Positions 26,358 through 34,344 of a DNA stretch of 64,000 nt are shown in pieces (the stretch's first letter is position 1; every line of letters starts with the position of its first letter). Origin of the DNA: Bacteroidota bacterium (GTDB lineage: Bacteria; Bacteroidota; Bacteroidia; AKYH767-A; 2013-40CM-41-45); assembly GCA_004295015.1 (NCBI GenBank), contig SHNE01000048.1, positions 1 through 64,000 of the forward strand. Direction: 5' to 3'. The notes under the pieces were generated by a model. That model worked only from the letters and a program-made list of their open reading frames with translations, did no database searches and had not been told where the DNA came from. The translations under genes and the position numbers were made by a program.

Positions 26358-26780
26358 ATGGTTAATTCAATTTACCCTTGCTTTTGGTTTGATAATAATG
26401 CCAAAGAAGCTGCAGAATATTATTGTTCAATTTTTAAATCATCGAAAATCCTACAATGTACTCCGCTGGTCACAAGTTTTGAATTAAATGGAAGCAGATT
26501 TATGGGCTTGAATGGTGGCCCGAAATACCAAGCCGGCCCGGCGGTTTCTTTTGTTGTTGAGTGTGATTCGCAGGAAGAGATCGATTATTATTGGGAAAAG
26601 CTGGGAGAGGGTGGTCGCTATGATATGTGCGGCTGGCTTGCCGATAAATTTGGATTCTCCTGGCAAATTGTTCCTAAGATTCTTCCTGACTTGATGTCAG
26701 ATCCTGTGAAGGGCGAACGTGTTATTCAGGCGTTTTTAAAAATGAAGAAGTTTGACATCAAAACATTATTGGAAGCATAA
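26358..26780 (+). CDS. VOC-family (PhnB-like) protein
   Basis: The 140-residue protein has the PhnB/3-demethylubiquinone-methyltransferase-like VOC pattern: IYPCFWFDNNAKEAAEYYCS, SFELNGSRFMGLNGGP, AVSFVVECDSQEEIDYYWEK and the closing CGWLADKFGFSWQIVP. Proteins of this type bind small hydrophobic ligands; the enzymatic role is usually unknown. Its stop overlaps the ATG of the MATE transporter (TAATG at 26778-26782), so the two are translationally coupled. A TATATTTC at about 26341 may be the promoter -7 element. Confidence 0.85.
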   Translation: MVNSIYPCFWFDNNAKEAAEYYCSIFKSSKILQCTPLVTSFELNGSRFMGLNGGPKYQAGPAVSFVVECDSQEEIDYYWEKLGEGGRYDMCGWLADKFGFSWQIVPKILPDLMSDPVKGERVIQAFLKMKKFDIKTLLEA

Positions 26781-28192
26781 TGACAACTAACTCTGATCAC
26801 ATTCGTAAAGCTTCTATATGGGCTGAACTTAAAGCTGCAATACAGGGGACTGAGGCAGACTATACCAAGGTTACCTTAAAAAGGGCAATTTTTTTACTTG
26901 CTGTTCCGATGATTCTGGAGCTGGTTTTGGAATCAACTTTTGCAGTTGTTGACATTTTCTTTGTAGGTAAACTGGGATCATCGGCAGTTGCAACCGTCGG
27001 CTTAACCGAGACCTATTTATTTCTTTTGTATGCTGTAGGCATGGGATTGTCAATGGCTGTTACAGCTATTGTTGCCCGCAGAGTTGGTGAGAAAGATTCG
27101 AATGGCGCAGGAGTCTCAGCTGTTCAGGCAATGTTGATCGGTATAATAGTTTCTATTCCTTTTTCCATTGCAGGAATATTTTTTGCAAAAGACTTACTTG
27201 GCCTGATGGGAGCTGATGAATGGAGCTTAACACATGGCACCTCCTATACTGCATGGATGTTAGGTGGTAACCTGGTAATCATGCTGCTCTTTGTTATCAA
27301 TGCTATTTTCAGAGGCGCTGGTGATGCAGCAATTGCCATGAGAGTTTTATGGATTGCAAATGGCATAAATATAATTTTAGATCCTTTACTGATTTTCGGA
27401 CTAGGGCCAATTCCTGCAATGGGAATAGAAGGGGCTGCTATCGCAACAAATATTGGTCGTGGTGTGGGAGTTCTTGCTCAACTGTATTATTTATTTCGCG
27501 GCGGCCGGCATATTAAAATTGTAGCAGGCATGATTCGATTTAACCTCAGTGTCATGATCAATATGTTAAAGACATCCTTGGGAGGAATCGCTCAAATGAT
27601 TGTAGCTATGACTTCATGGATTTTTCTAATGAGAATCTTATCTGATATTGGGAGTGAAGCCGTGGCCGGAGCAACAATCAGTATACGGATTATGATGTTC
27701 GTAATAATGCCGGCATGGGGACTATCAAACGCCGCAGCTACATTAGTCGGACAAAATTTGGGAGCCGGAAGTCCCGAAAGAGCCGAGTCTACCGTTTGGA
27801 AGATTGGATTTTACAACATGATATTTCTGCTCGGGATTTCTGTTTTATTCTTTTGCTTTAATAAACAGCTCGTTGGAATATTTACGACTGATTTGAATGT
27901 TATAGCTATTGGTTCGGAATGGTTGCAAATATTGTCATACTCATTTTTCGTGTACGGATGGTGGATGGTTTCAGTCCAGGCTTTCAATGGAGCAGGAGAC
28001 ACTGCTACACCTACCTATATCAATTTAGTTTTCTTTTGGTTGATACAAATTCCTCTTGCTTACATGTTGGCTATTCAATTGAACTGGGCTCATTCAGGTG
28101 TTTTCTGGGCAGTTTTTATTTCAGAAACCTCAGTAGGAATTTTTACCTTGTGGTTGTTTAATAAAGGGAAGTGGAAGAATGTTAAGGTCTGA
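26780..28192 (+). CDS. MATE-family multidrug efflux transporter
   Basis: The 470-residue inner-membrane protein has twelve predicted helices in two six-helix halves. MATE motifs are visible: PMILELVLESTFAVVDIFFVGKLG near the first helix (written in part), NAIFRGAGDAAIAM and the second-half VGQNLGAGSPERAE and FNGAGDTATPTYIN. It should export cationic drugs or metabolites using a Na+ or H+ gradient. It is coupled to the VOC protein by a one-base overlap, so the pair may detoxify the same compound. Confidence 0.93.
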   Translation: MTTNSDHIRKASIWAELKAAIQGTEADYTKVTLKRAIFLLAVPMILELVLESTFAVVDIFFVGKLGSSAVATVGLTETYLFLLYAVGMGLSMAVTAIVARRVGEKDSNGAGVSAVQAMLIGIIVSIPFSIAGIFFAKDLLGLMGADEWSLTHGTSYTAWMLGGNLVIMLLFVINAIFRGAGDAAIAMRVLWIANGINIILDPLLIFGLGPIPAMGIEGAAIATNIGRGVGVLAQLYYLFRGGRHIKIVAGMIRFNLSVMINMLKTSLGGIAQMIVAMTSWIFLMRILSDIGSEAVAGATISIRIMMFVIMPAWGLSNAAATLVGQNLGAGSPERAESTVWKIGFYNMIFLLGISVLFFCFNKQLVGIFTTDLNVIAIGSEWLQILSYSFFVYGWWMVSVQAFNGAGDTATPTYINLVFFWLIQIPLAYMLAIQLNWAHSGVFWAVFISETSVGIFTLWLFNKGKWKNVKV

Positions 28193-28325
28193 ACCGGTGC
28201 AATTGAAAGTGCCTTCTGTGTGCAGCTTTTTATGTTGACATTTTGAATTGCCAATTCTGTTGCAAAACATGTAAGCACTATAAGCGTTTACTTCGAATAA
28301 ATTTTTACTATCAATCATTCAAAAA

Positions 28326-28670
28326 TTGAATTACGTAGTCTACGTTATTGAACTTTCAAAAAAAGTGTATACTGAGGATCGGAAGTTTCGAGAGGCAAAC
28401 CCGCAGTTCAACGGGGTGTTGGAATGTTTGTATGTAGGAATGACCAGCAAGACTCCACAAGAGAGATTTAAGCAACATGTATCCGGTTATAGAAATAAAA
28501 AAGGCTACAAACTTTCTGCCAACATTGTGCAGAAATATGGATCTTACTTGCGCCCGGGTTTGTACAATCATATAAATGTTAAGCCAATGACCAGGGCGGA
28601 GGCACTTAAAATGGAGGCGAAATTGGCTTTGGATTTACGAAGACAAGGTTATGCTGTTTGGTTTAATTGA
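28326..28670 (+). CDS. GIY-YIG-like nuclease-domain protein
   Basis: The 114-residue protein has a GIY-YIG-like order. VVYVIEL gives the first Tyr strand, CLYVGMTSKTPQERFKQHVS the YIG-equivalent, catalytic Arg (RFKQH) and helix, and a later MEAKL the candidate metal-binding Glu. The frame starts at TTG 28326 and no upstream ATG is visible, so the start is uncertain. Such stand-alone domains may be DNA-repair or restriction-like nucleases. It is not linked to neighbours. Confidence 0.65.
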   Translation: MNYVVYVIELSKKVYTEDRKFREANPQFNGVLECLYVGMTSKTPQERFKQHVSGYRNKKGYKLSANIVQKYGSYLRPGLYNHINVKPMTRAEALKMEAKLALDLRRQGYAVWFN

Positions 28671-28747
28671 ATATCTTTGGTAGACCTGAATTTTATTTGT
28701 AGAATTTATAAATTAATAGTAGAAATTAATCATTTAAATTGAAACAG

Positions 28748-29335
28748 ATGACAGCAAGAAATAAAGTGTTATTCAGTTTAGGTTTTGTCCTGGTTCTCTT
28801 TGCATTCTATTCGTTCGAGCTTCCGGAACATTGGTTCATTGCAGGCTCTGAACCTAAAAGCTATGATATGGGCATAGACAAAGGAGCCGGACAGGATGGG
28901 AAGAATGCTGCTACCATAAAATCGAACACCTCAAAAGTTAAGGGCTTTGGTACCCTGATGCAGAATTGTTCGCCTGAAAGTTTTCTGGGTAAAAGGATTA
29001 GAATGTCCGGCTTCATGAAATCAATCGATGTTGATGATAAGGCCGGCCTCTGGTTACGGGTTGATCAGGCAAACTCTGAGAAACCTTTGGCATTTGATAA
29101 CATGTTGTCCAGACCTGTAACAGGAACCACCGCATGGAAGAACTATGAGATTGTGTTGGATGTCCCTTCGAATGCCACAAACCTTGCTTATGGCGCTTTG
29201 CTCGTTGGAACAGGACAGATATGGTTTGATAAGTTAAAATTTGAAATTGTCGATCAATCCGTGCCAACTACTGTGATGGGAAAAGCAGACAGGATGCCGC
29301 TTCCCAAGCCTTTGAATCTTGATTTTGACAATTAA
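28748..29335 (+). CDS. membrane-anchored protein with a carbohydrate-binding-like domain
   Basis: I choose the ATG at 28748 rather than the TTG at 28739. The 195-residue product has an N-terminal signal anchor (residues 8-24) and a jelly-roll-like domain with the recurrent pattern GSEPKSYDMGIDKGAGQDG, GFGTLMQNCSPESFLGKRIR, MSGFMKSIDVDDKAGLWLRV and LAFDNMLSRPVTGTTAWKNY. It ends LLVGTGQIWFDKLKFEIVD. The same domain occurs fused to transcriptional regulators and peptidases and alone (family recalled, unnamed). It would face the periplasm. Function unknown. Confidence 0.75.
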   Translation: MTARNKVLFSLGFVLVLFAFYSFELPEHWFIAGSEPKSYDMGIDKGAGQDGKNAATIKSNTSKVKGFGTLMQNCSPESFLGKRIRMSGFMKSIDVDDKAGLWLRVDQANSEKPLAFDNMLSRPVTGTTAWKNYEIVLDVPSNATNLAYGALLVGTGQIWFDKLKFEIVDQSVPTTVMGKADRMPLPKPLNLDFDN

Positions 29336-29434
29336 TCAATACTCCTTGATAGGTTCAATTGCTTGTTGTCATTTTAAGTAGCTTGTTTCAGACTGCAGCC
29401 GCTTTGCAGACTCTTTAGAATTGGAGGAACTATT

Positions 29435-29541
29435 GAATACTTCATCAATTACACAAGCTGTACAATTTGCCTGATCTGGAGTCTGAGAAATGCCCTGCAA
29501 ATGAAGAAGAGATCCGGATTCCAATCAAGTTCAAAGTTTAA
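29435..29541 (+). pseudogene. possible remnant of an effector-binding-domain C-terminus (in a 342-nt gap)
   Basis: The gap from 29336 to 29677 has no intact gene. The frame ending at TAA 29539-29541 reads LPDLESEKCPANEEEIRIPI followed by KFKV. This resembles the last strand of the GyrI-like protein at 10725-11207 (SEEEIWIPIKPRIK). The upstream frame is closed by a TGA near 29430, so only a decayed tail would remain. The similarity is short and may be chance. Confidence 0.3.
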
Positions 29542-29677
29542 TTCTATTGTACATTTACAAATGATCCTTAGTTCCGATCTTGTTTTTGTTTTTGTCCTTG
29601 ACACTACTTTCGATTGCTTTGATATTCGAAGAATTATTACCTTCGATTTGTTTAATCAGTATTGTTGATTGTTCATT

Positions 29678-30556
29678 ATGAAAAAAGCATGGCGAATGCT
29701 GTTTCGACTTATCCCTTTCAAGAGGGAGATGTTTTCCGTTCTTAGATTTTTCTGGCATCCTTCGGAGTCTGTTTATAAGCATCTTCATTTCAAGGGTGTG
29801 ATAAACGTACCGGTTAAACAATCAGCTTCATTTAAAATTGTTCATCATGGATTTCAAATTGAGAATGAGATTTTTTGGGCAGGACTTACGAATGGATGGG
29901 AAAAGGAATCAATAAGGCTATGGATCAGGTTGTGTGAAGAATCAGATGTCATTATTGACATTGGAGCCAATACAGGTGTCTATGCATTGGTTGCAAAAGC
30001 AATAAACAAAGACGCCAAAGTATATGCTTTCGAGCCGGTTAAAAGAGTCTATGATAAACTTCAGGAAAATATTGTGTTGAACAAGTATGATATTGTGGCC
30101 TTTGAAAAGGCAGCCTCCAATACTGACGGTACTGCATTGATATACGACACAGATGATGAGCATACCCTATCAGTAACTGTTAACAAAAATACAAGGGAGC
30201 CCGGTACAAATGTAATTGCAACAGAAATTCAAACGATAACGCTGAATTCATTTGTTCTGGATAACGATCTGAAAAAAATTGATTTATTGAAAATTGATGT
30301 TGAAACTCATGAGCCGGAAGTGTTAGAAGGCTTTTCAAACTATCTGGCAGAATTTCGTCCTGCTATGCTAATAGAAATTTTAACTGATGATGTAGGTAAA
30401 CGAGTTGAGGCAATAATTTCTGGACTTGGGTATTTGTATTTCAATATTGATGAGAATGGAGGGATCAGAAGGGTGGAACGCATTTTGAAAAGCGATTATT
30501 ACAATTATTTATTATGTAATCAGGCATTGGCTCACAAGCTTGGTCTGAAACTCTGA
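29678..30556 (+). CDS. FkbM-family methyltransferase
   Basis: I choose the ATG at 29678 (MKKAWRMLFRLIPFKREMFS) over the TTG at 29669. The 292-residue protein has the FkbM SAM-binding core: VIIDIGANTGVYALVAKAIN (motif I near 88), VYAFEPVKRVYDKLQENIVL and LLKIDVETHEPEVLEGFSNY. Members O-methylate sugars, polyketides or glycans. The M20 peptidase gene follows 17 nt later on the same strand, so they may be co-transcribed. The acceptor substrate is unknown. Confidence 0.9.
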   Translation: MKKAWRMLFRLIPFKREMFSVLRFFWHPSESVYKHLHFKGVINVPVKQSASFKIVHHGFQIENEIFWAGLTNGWEKESIRLWIRLCEESDVIIDIGANTGVYALVAKAINKDAKVYAFEPVKRVYDKLQENIVLNKYDIVAFEKAASNTDGTALIYDTDDEHTLSVTVNKNTREPGTNVIATEIQTITLNSFVLDNDLKKIDLLKIDVETHEPEVLEGFSNYLAEFRPAMLIEILTDDVGKRVEAIISGLGYLYFNIDENGGIRRVERILKSDYYNYLLCNQALAHKLGLKL

Positions 30557-30573
30557 GCATTTAATTGAATTCA

Positions 30574-32037
30574 ATGAAAACCGGAAAAAAAATACTAGTT
30601 GCTGTATTAATTGGTTTACTTCTTTTTATTTGTTTTCTGTTTTATAATTTATTTTCTTATAAATCCAGGCAAATTAAAGTTGCAACTGTAAAAGAAATGC
30701 CTGTCAGTGAGTCGGCCTTTTACCGCTTGGCATCTTCTTTGAAAATCAAAACCGTTTCTACAGAGTCCGGATTAACGATGGATTCGTTGGAGTTTAATAA
30801 ATTTTCCGACTTTCTTTCAACTAACTATCCGCTCATTGATTCAATGTTGGAAAGGGTGGTCGTTAACAAGTATAGTTCATTATACATTTGGAAAGGCAGC
30901 AACCCTGCGCTCAAGCCGGTAATACTCATGGCTCATTTAGATGTTGTCCCTGTACTTGAGACCGAATTGAAGGATTGGACCCATCCTCCTTTCGATGGAA
31001 AAATTGTTGATGATACCCTGTGGGGAAGAGGAGCAATTGATGATAAGATTGGGCTTATCGGAATTATGGAAGCTGTAGAAGGGCTCTTAGAAAGGGGTTT
31101 CATTCCTGGCAGAACAATGTATATCGCATTTGGTCATGATGAAGAGATTGGTGGTCAAAATGGTGCCGCAGCCATCGCATCCTATCTTAAGGAGAAAGGT
31201 GTGAATGCCGAGTTTGTATTGGACGAAGGCGGCTCTATAGTCCAAAGAATGGTTCCCGGTATAGAAAAGGATGTCGCCTTGATTGGTGTTTCAGAGAAAG
31301 GATTTGTATCATTGGAGTTGATGGTTGACATGGAAGGCGGGCATTCTTCAATGCCCAATAGCGAAACATCTATAGACATTATTGCAAAGGCAATTAATAA
31401 ACTCCGGTCGAATCAATTCCCGGCAAAATTATGTCCGGCACTTGAAGGATTTATTGATGAGCTTGGTCCTGAAATGCCTGCATTGAATAAGTTTGTCTTT
31501 GCCAATCGTTTCATCTTCGAACCGCTGATACTGGATATCTACGAAGGCAGCGCAGCAGGAAACGCATTAGTACGCACAACTTTGGTGCCTACAATTTTTA
31601 ATAGCGGTGTAAAAGATAATGTCATACCCCGGTTGGCAAAAGCAACAATTAATATTAGAATCTTACCGGGCTCATCGATTGATGAAGTAATTAACGAGGT
31701 GAAAGGAATTATTGACGATGAACGCATACGCACTAATAAAAATGATTTCTATTCTGAACCTTCGAAAACTTCCACAACTATTTCAGCGGGATATAGAATA
31801 TTAAATACCTCTATTCTTGAAGTGTTCCCTGAAGTATTAACAGCGCCGAATCTTGTGATTGGAGCAACAGACAGCAGACATTTTGAGAGTATATCTGCTG
31901 ACATTTATCGCTTTTTACCGATCTATATTAATCCCGAAAATATAAAAACATTTCATGGTATAAATGAGCGAATTGCTAAAAGGGATTTCAATTCCGCAGT
32001 CCGGTTTTATTCCCGACTAATCCAAAATTGTAATTAA
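30574..32037 (+). CDS. M20-family metallopeptidase (carboxypeptidase S-like)
   Basis: I take the ATG at 30574 rather than the TTG at 30565. The 487-residue protein has an N-terminal membrane anchor (about residues 6-27) and an M20 catalytic domain. Zinc ligands and catalytic residues are visible: His121 and Asp123 (AHLDVVPV), Asp156 (GRGAIDDK) and Glu190-Glu191 (HDEEIGG). It resembles the CPS1/PM20D1 group (WTHPPFDGKIVDDTLWGRGA). The enzyme should hydrolyse N-acyl amino acids or dipeptides in the periplasm. It follows the FkbM gene by 17 nt. Confidence 0.9.
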   Translation: MKTGKKILVAVLIGLLLFICFLFYNLFSYKSRQIKVATVKEMPVSESAFYRLASSLKIKTVSTESGLTMDSLEFNKFSDFLSTNYPLIDSMLERVVVNKYSSLYIWKGSNPALKPVILMAHLDVVPVLETELKDWTHPPFDGKIVDDTLWGRGAIDDKIGLIGIMEAVEGLLERGFIPGRTMYIAFGHDEEIGGQNGAAAIASYLKEKGVNAEFVLDEGGSIVQRMVPGIEKDVALIGVSEKGFVSLELMVDMEGGHSSMPNSETSIDIIAKAINKLRSNQFPAKLCPALEGFIDELGPEMPALNKFVFANRFIFEPLILDIYEGSAAGNALVRTTLVPTIFNSGVKDNVIPRLAKATINIRILPGSSIDEVINEVKGIIDDERIRTNKNDFYSEPSKTSTTISAGYRILNTSILEVFPEVLTAPNLVIGATDSRHFESISADIYRFLPIYINPENIKTFHGINERIAKRDFNSAVRFYSRLIQNCN

Positions 32038-32133
32038 TGGAGTTTTACATATATTTTAATGCCCCACTTATAAATACCGGAAAGTAAAAAAGAAAAACTT
32101 GATCATTAAAAATAATAGATAATACTAACACAA

Positions 32134-32559
32134 ATGCTACCTGAAGAAAGAATTTCAATTAGAGTGGAAACGGAAGTCATGGCGCCAATCACTAAGGTTT
32201 GGATGATTTGGAATGATCCGGCATACATCACCAAATGGTATAACGCATCAGATGACTGGCATGCACCCTTTGCCGAAAATAATTTGAAAGTTGGCGATCA
32301 GTTTAAAATCAGAATGGCCGCCAAAGACGGCTCGGTAGAATTTGATTTTATAGGCGTTTATACGCTTATTAAAGAGCACGAACAAATTGAATACAGGATT
32401 GAAGATGGCCGGAAGGTAAGTGTCTCCTTCGATGATTTGGGAAAATCCACAAAAGTTATTGAAATATTTGAAGCGGAAAACGTTCATCCACCGGAGGTTC
32501 AAAAAGGTGGTTGGCAGGCAATATTAGATAGCTTTAAAAAATGTGTTGAATCAAATTAA
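32134..32559 (+). CDS. SRPBCC/AHSA1-family protein
   Basis: The 141-residue cytosolic protein is a START/SRPBCC domain of the AHSA1 type. It has EVMAPITKVWMIWNDPAYIT near the start, WYNASDDWHAPFAENNLKVG in the first half, and the C-terminal helix HPPEVQKGGWQAILDSFKKC. These bind hydrophobic ligands or assist Hsp90. Its 3' end converges with the helicase gene after 24 nt. It is monocistronic. Confidence 0.9.
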   Translation: MLPEERISIRVETEVMAPITKVWMIWNDPAYITKWYNASDDWHAPFAENNLKVGDQFKIRMAAKDGSVEFDFIGVYTLIKEHEQIEYRIEDGRKVSVSFDDLGKSTKVIEIFEAENVHPPEVQKGGWQAILDSFKKCVESN

Positions 32560-32583
32560 TCACAGGCTTATTAAAAAACTTGC

Positions 32584-34209
32584 CTATTCTTCGGAGCTGT
32601 TTTCTTCCTCATCTACCAAATCATCCTCCTTTGGAACATCGTTCTCCAAATCACTCAGGGCAGAAATATTCAGCTCAGGATGTTCATGTGATTTTCTGAT
32701 CAAAGTAAATTTTAGTTTTCGTTTGTAATCGTCTTGCAGCCATTTTACATAGCTTTCACTTGTCTTACTTAAACAACGGGAATAAACCCGGACTCTGAAT
32801 TCTATTTCTTCTTTTAACAAATCTGCAAGAACGAGTGCTTCTTCAATCTCATTACTGTTTGCGAGGCACATTGAAATATGTTGCTCCAGGGATCGTTCTA
32901 TGACAACTTTCGGACGTTCATGTCTTGCGATGGCTTCCTGATGTTCGGTTTTAATATCCATGTCAATCGTCTCAGAATTCGGAAATCGATTGCGCAGTAT
33001 TTCCGGCATTTCGTAACGGTAATTCCTCTCAATGTCTTCATCACTTCGGATATCTGCAAGGTACAGTTCAGGATTTTTGAATATTCCCATCCAATCAACG
33101 GGAGCGTCCCAAAGTCCGAATCTGTTCAGATTATTTCCGAGGTCAATAACAAGAAAATCTTTTTTTGTTGATGTAACCCTCGAACCCCTGCCTATCATCT
33201 GAAAGTAGAGAGTAAGCGATTTAGTAGCCCGGTTTAAAATGATACACTCAACTCCGGGTTCATCGAAACCTGTTGTCAGGATACTTACCGAAGTAAGAAT
33301 AGCGTCCGGTTTTTCTTTAAACCATTGCAGGATTTCCTTTCTCTCTTTTGCAGTATGAGTATGGTCAAGATGTTTAATGTCAAATCCTGCATCCTGAAAA
33401 GTGGCATAAACATATTGGGAAGTAGCAATTCCGTTGTTAAATATCAGAGTCTTTTTTCCAACACATTTTTCCTTATAAGCGCTTAGCAATTTATCTTGCA
33501 TAGCATGGTTATTATAAAGTCGTTCTGAGGAACTAACTGTATAGTCTCCATTTCTTCCCACTTTTAGGGATGTCAGACCTACGTGATAATGGTAGGTGGT
33601 AGCTTTTGCCAGAAAACCTGTTTCGATGAGGTTTGAAATTGATTCACCAACAATCAATTCATCATAGTTATCCTTCATCCTTATATTAATATTCGAACTT
33701 AAAGGTGTAGCTGTAACTCCTAAGACAACTCCTTTTTCATAGAACCTGAAAAGCTTTCCGAATGAGTTATAATGCGCCTCATCCACAATCATTAATCCGA
33801 TATTGTCGAGACTCAGGATTTTGTCTCTTAAACGATTGTTGAGTGTTTCAACCATCGCGACAAAACACATATAGTCGTTGGGTACCGGCATTTCTTTCAC
33901 CGCACTATTGATCACCTTATTGGAGACGCCAAATTCATCAAGCATTTGGGATGTTTGTCCGCAAAGTTCAATTCGATGAGTAAGAATCAGGACTTTTTTA
34001 CCGGTTGTTTGGATGTATCGTTTTGCTATCTCCGAAAAAATAACCGTTTTTCCTCCTCCGGTAGGAAGCTGGTAAAGGAGATTATACCGGGCAGCATGGT
34101 CTTCAAGTCTCTTGAAAATTTCTTCAATAGCTCCATGCTGGTATGCATAGAGTTGCTTTCCGTTTTTAGATTCAGAATCTGTGGCTGGGTTAAGTTGGTT
34201 CAAATTCAT
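32584..34209 (-). CDS. SF2 helicase (ResIII/UvrB/XPB-like)
   Basis: The 541-residue protein has SF2 motifs I (LPTGGGKTVIF, near residue 47), Ia (LILTHRIELC), II (IVDEAHYNSFG, a DEAH box), III (GVTATP), IV-V (TSVSILTTGFDEPGVE) and VI (QMIGRGSRV). The C-terminal half has no nuclease motif and ends in an acidic tail (DEEENSSEE). It belongs to the broad group containing type III restriction subunits and XPB-like proteins. No methylase or nuclease gene is adjacent, so it is more likely a repair or nucleic-acid remodelling helicase than part of a restriction system. Confidence 0.88.
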   Translation of the reverse strand: MNLNQLNPATDSESKNGKQLYAYQHGAIEEIFKRLEDHAARYNLLYQLPTGGGKTVIFSEIAKRYIQTTGKKVLILTHRIELCGQTSQMLDEFGVSNKVINSAVKEMPVPNDYMCFVAMVETLNNRLRDKILSLDNIGLMIVDEAHYNSFGKLFRFYEKGVVLGVTATPLSSNINIRMKDNYDELIVGESISNLIETGFLAKATTYHYHVGLTSLKVGRNGDYTVSSSERLYNNHAMQDKLLSAYKEKCVGKKTLIFNNGIATSQYVYATFQDAGFDIKHLDHTHTAKERKEILQWFKEKPDAILTSVSILTTGFDEPGVECIILNRATKSLTLYFQMIGRGSRVTSTKKDFLVIDLGNNLNRFGLWDAPVDWMGIFKNPELYLADIRSDEDIERNYRYEMPEILRNRFPNSETIDMDIKTEHQEAIARHERPKVVIERSLEQHISMCLANSNEIEEALVLADLLKEEIEFRVRVYSRCLSKTSESYVKWLQDDYKRKLKFTLIRKSHEHPELNISALSDLENDVPKEDDLVDEEENSSEE

Positions 34210-34344
34210 AGGGCAGTGTGCACTCCTGCAAAGATACAGGAATAATACTCTGTCCTTCTATCCTTTTATGATTATTTTATATTCTAATAGATTGATTTTT
34301 ATTTTGTCATGGTTACATTCATCTATCTCCCGCCTAAAATTTAG

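Noticed and set aside
32584-34209. Type III restriction subunit
   Set aside because: No nuclease motif in the protein and no methylase gene nearby; a general SF2 helicase is the safer call.
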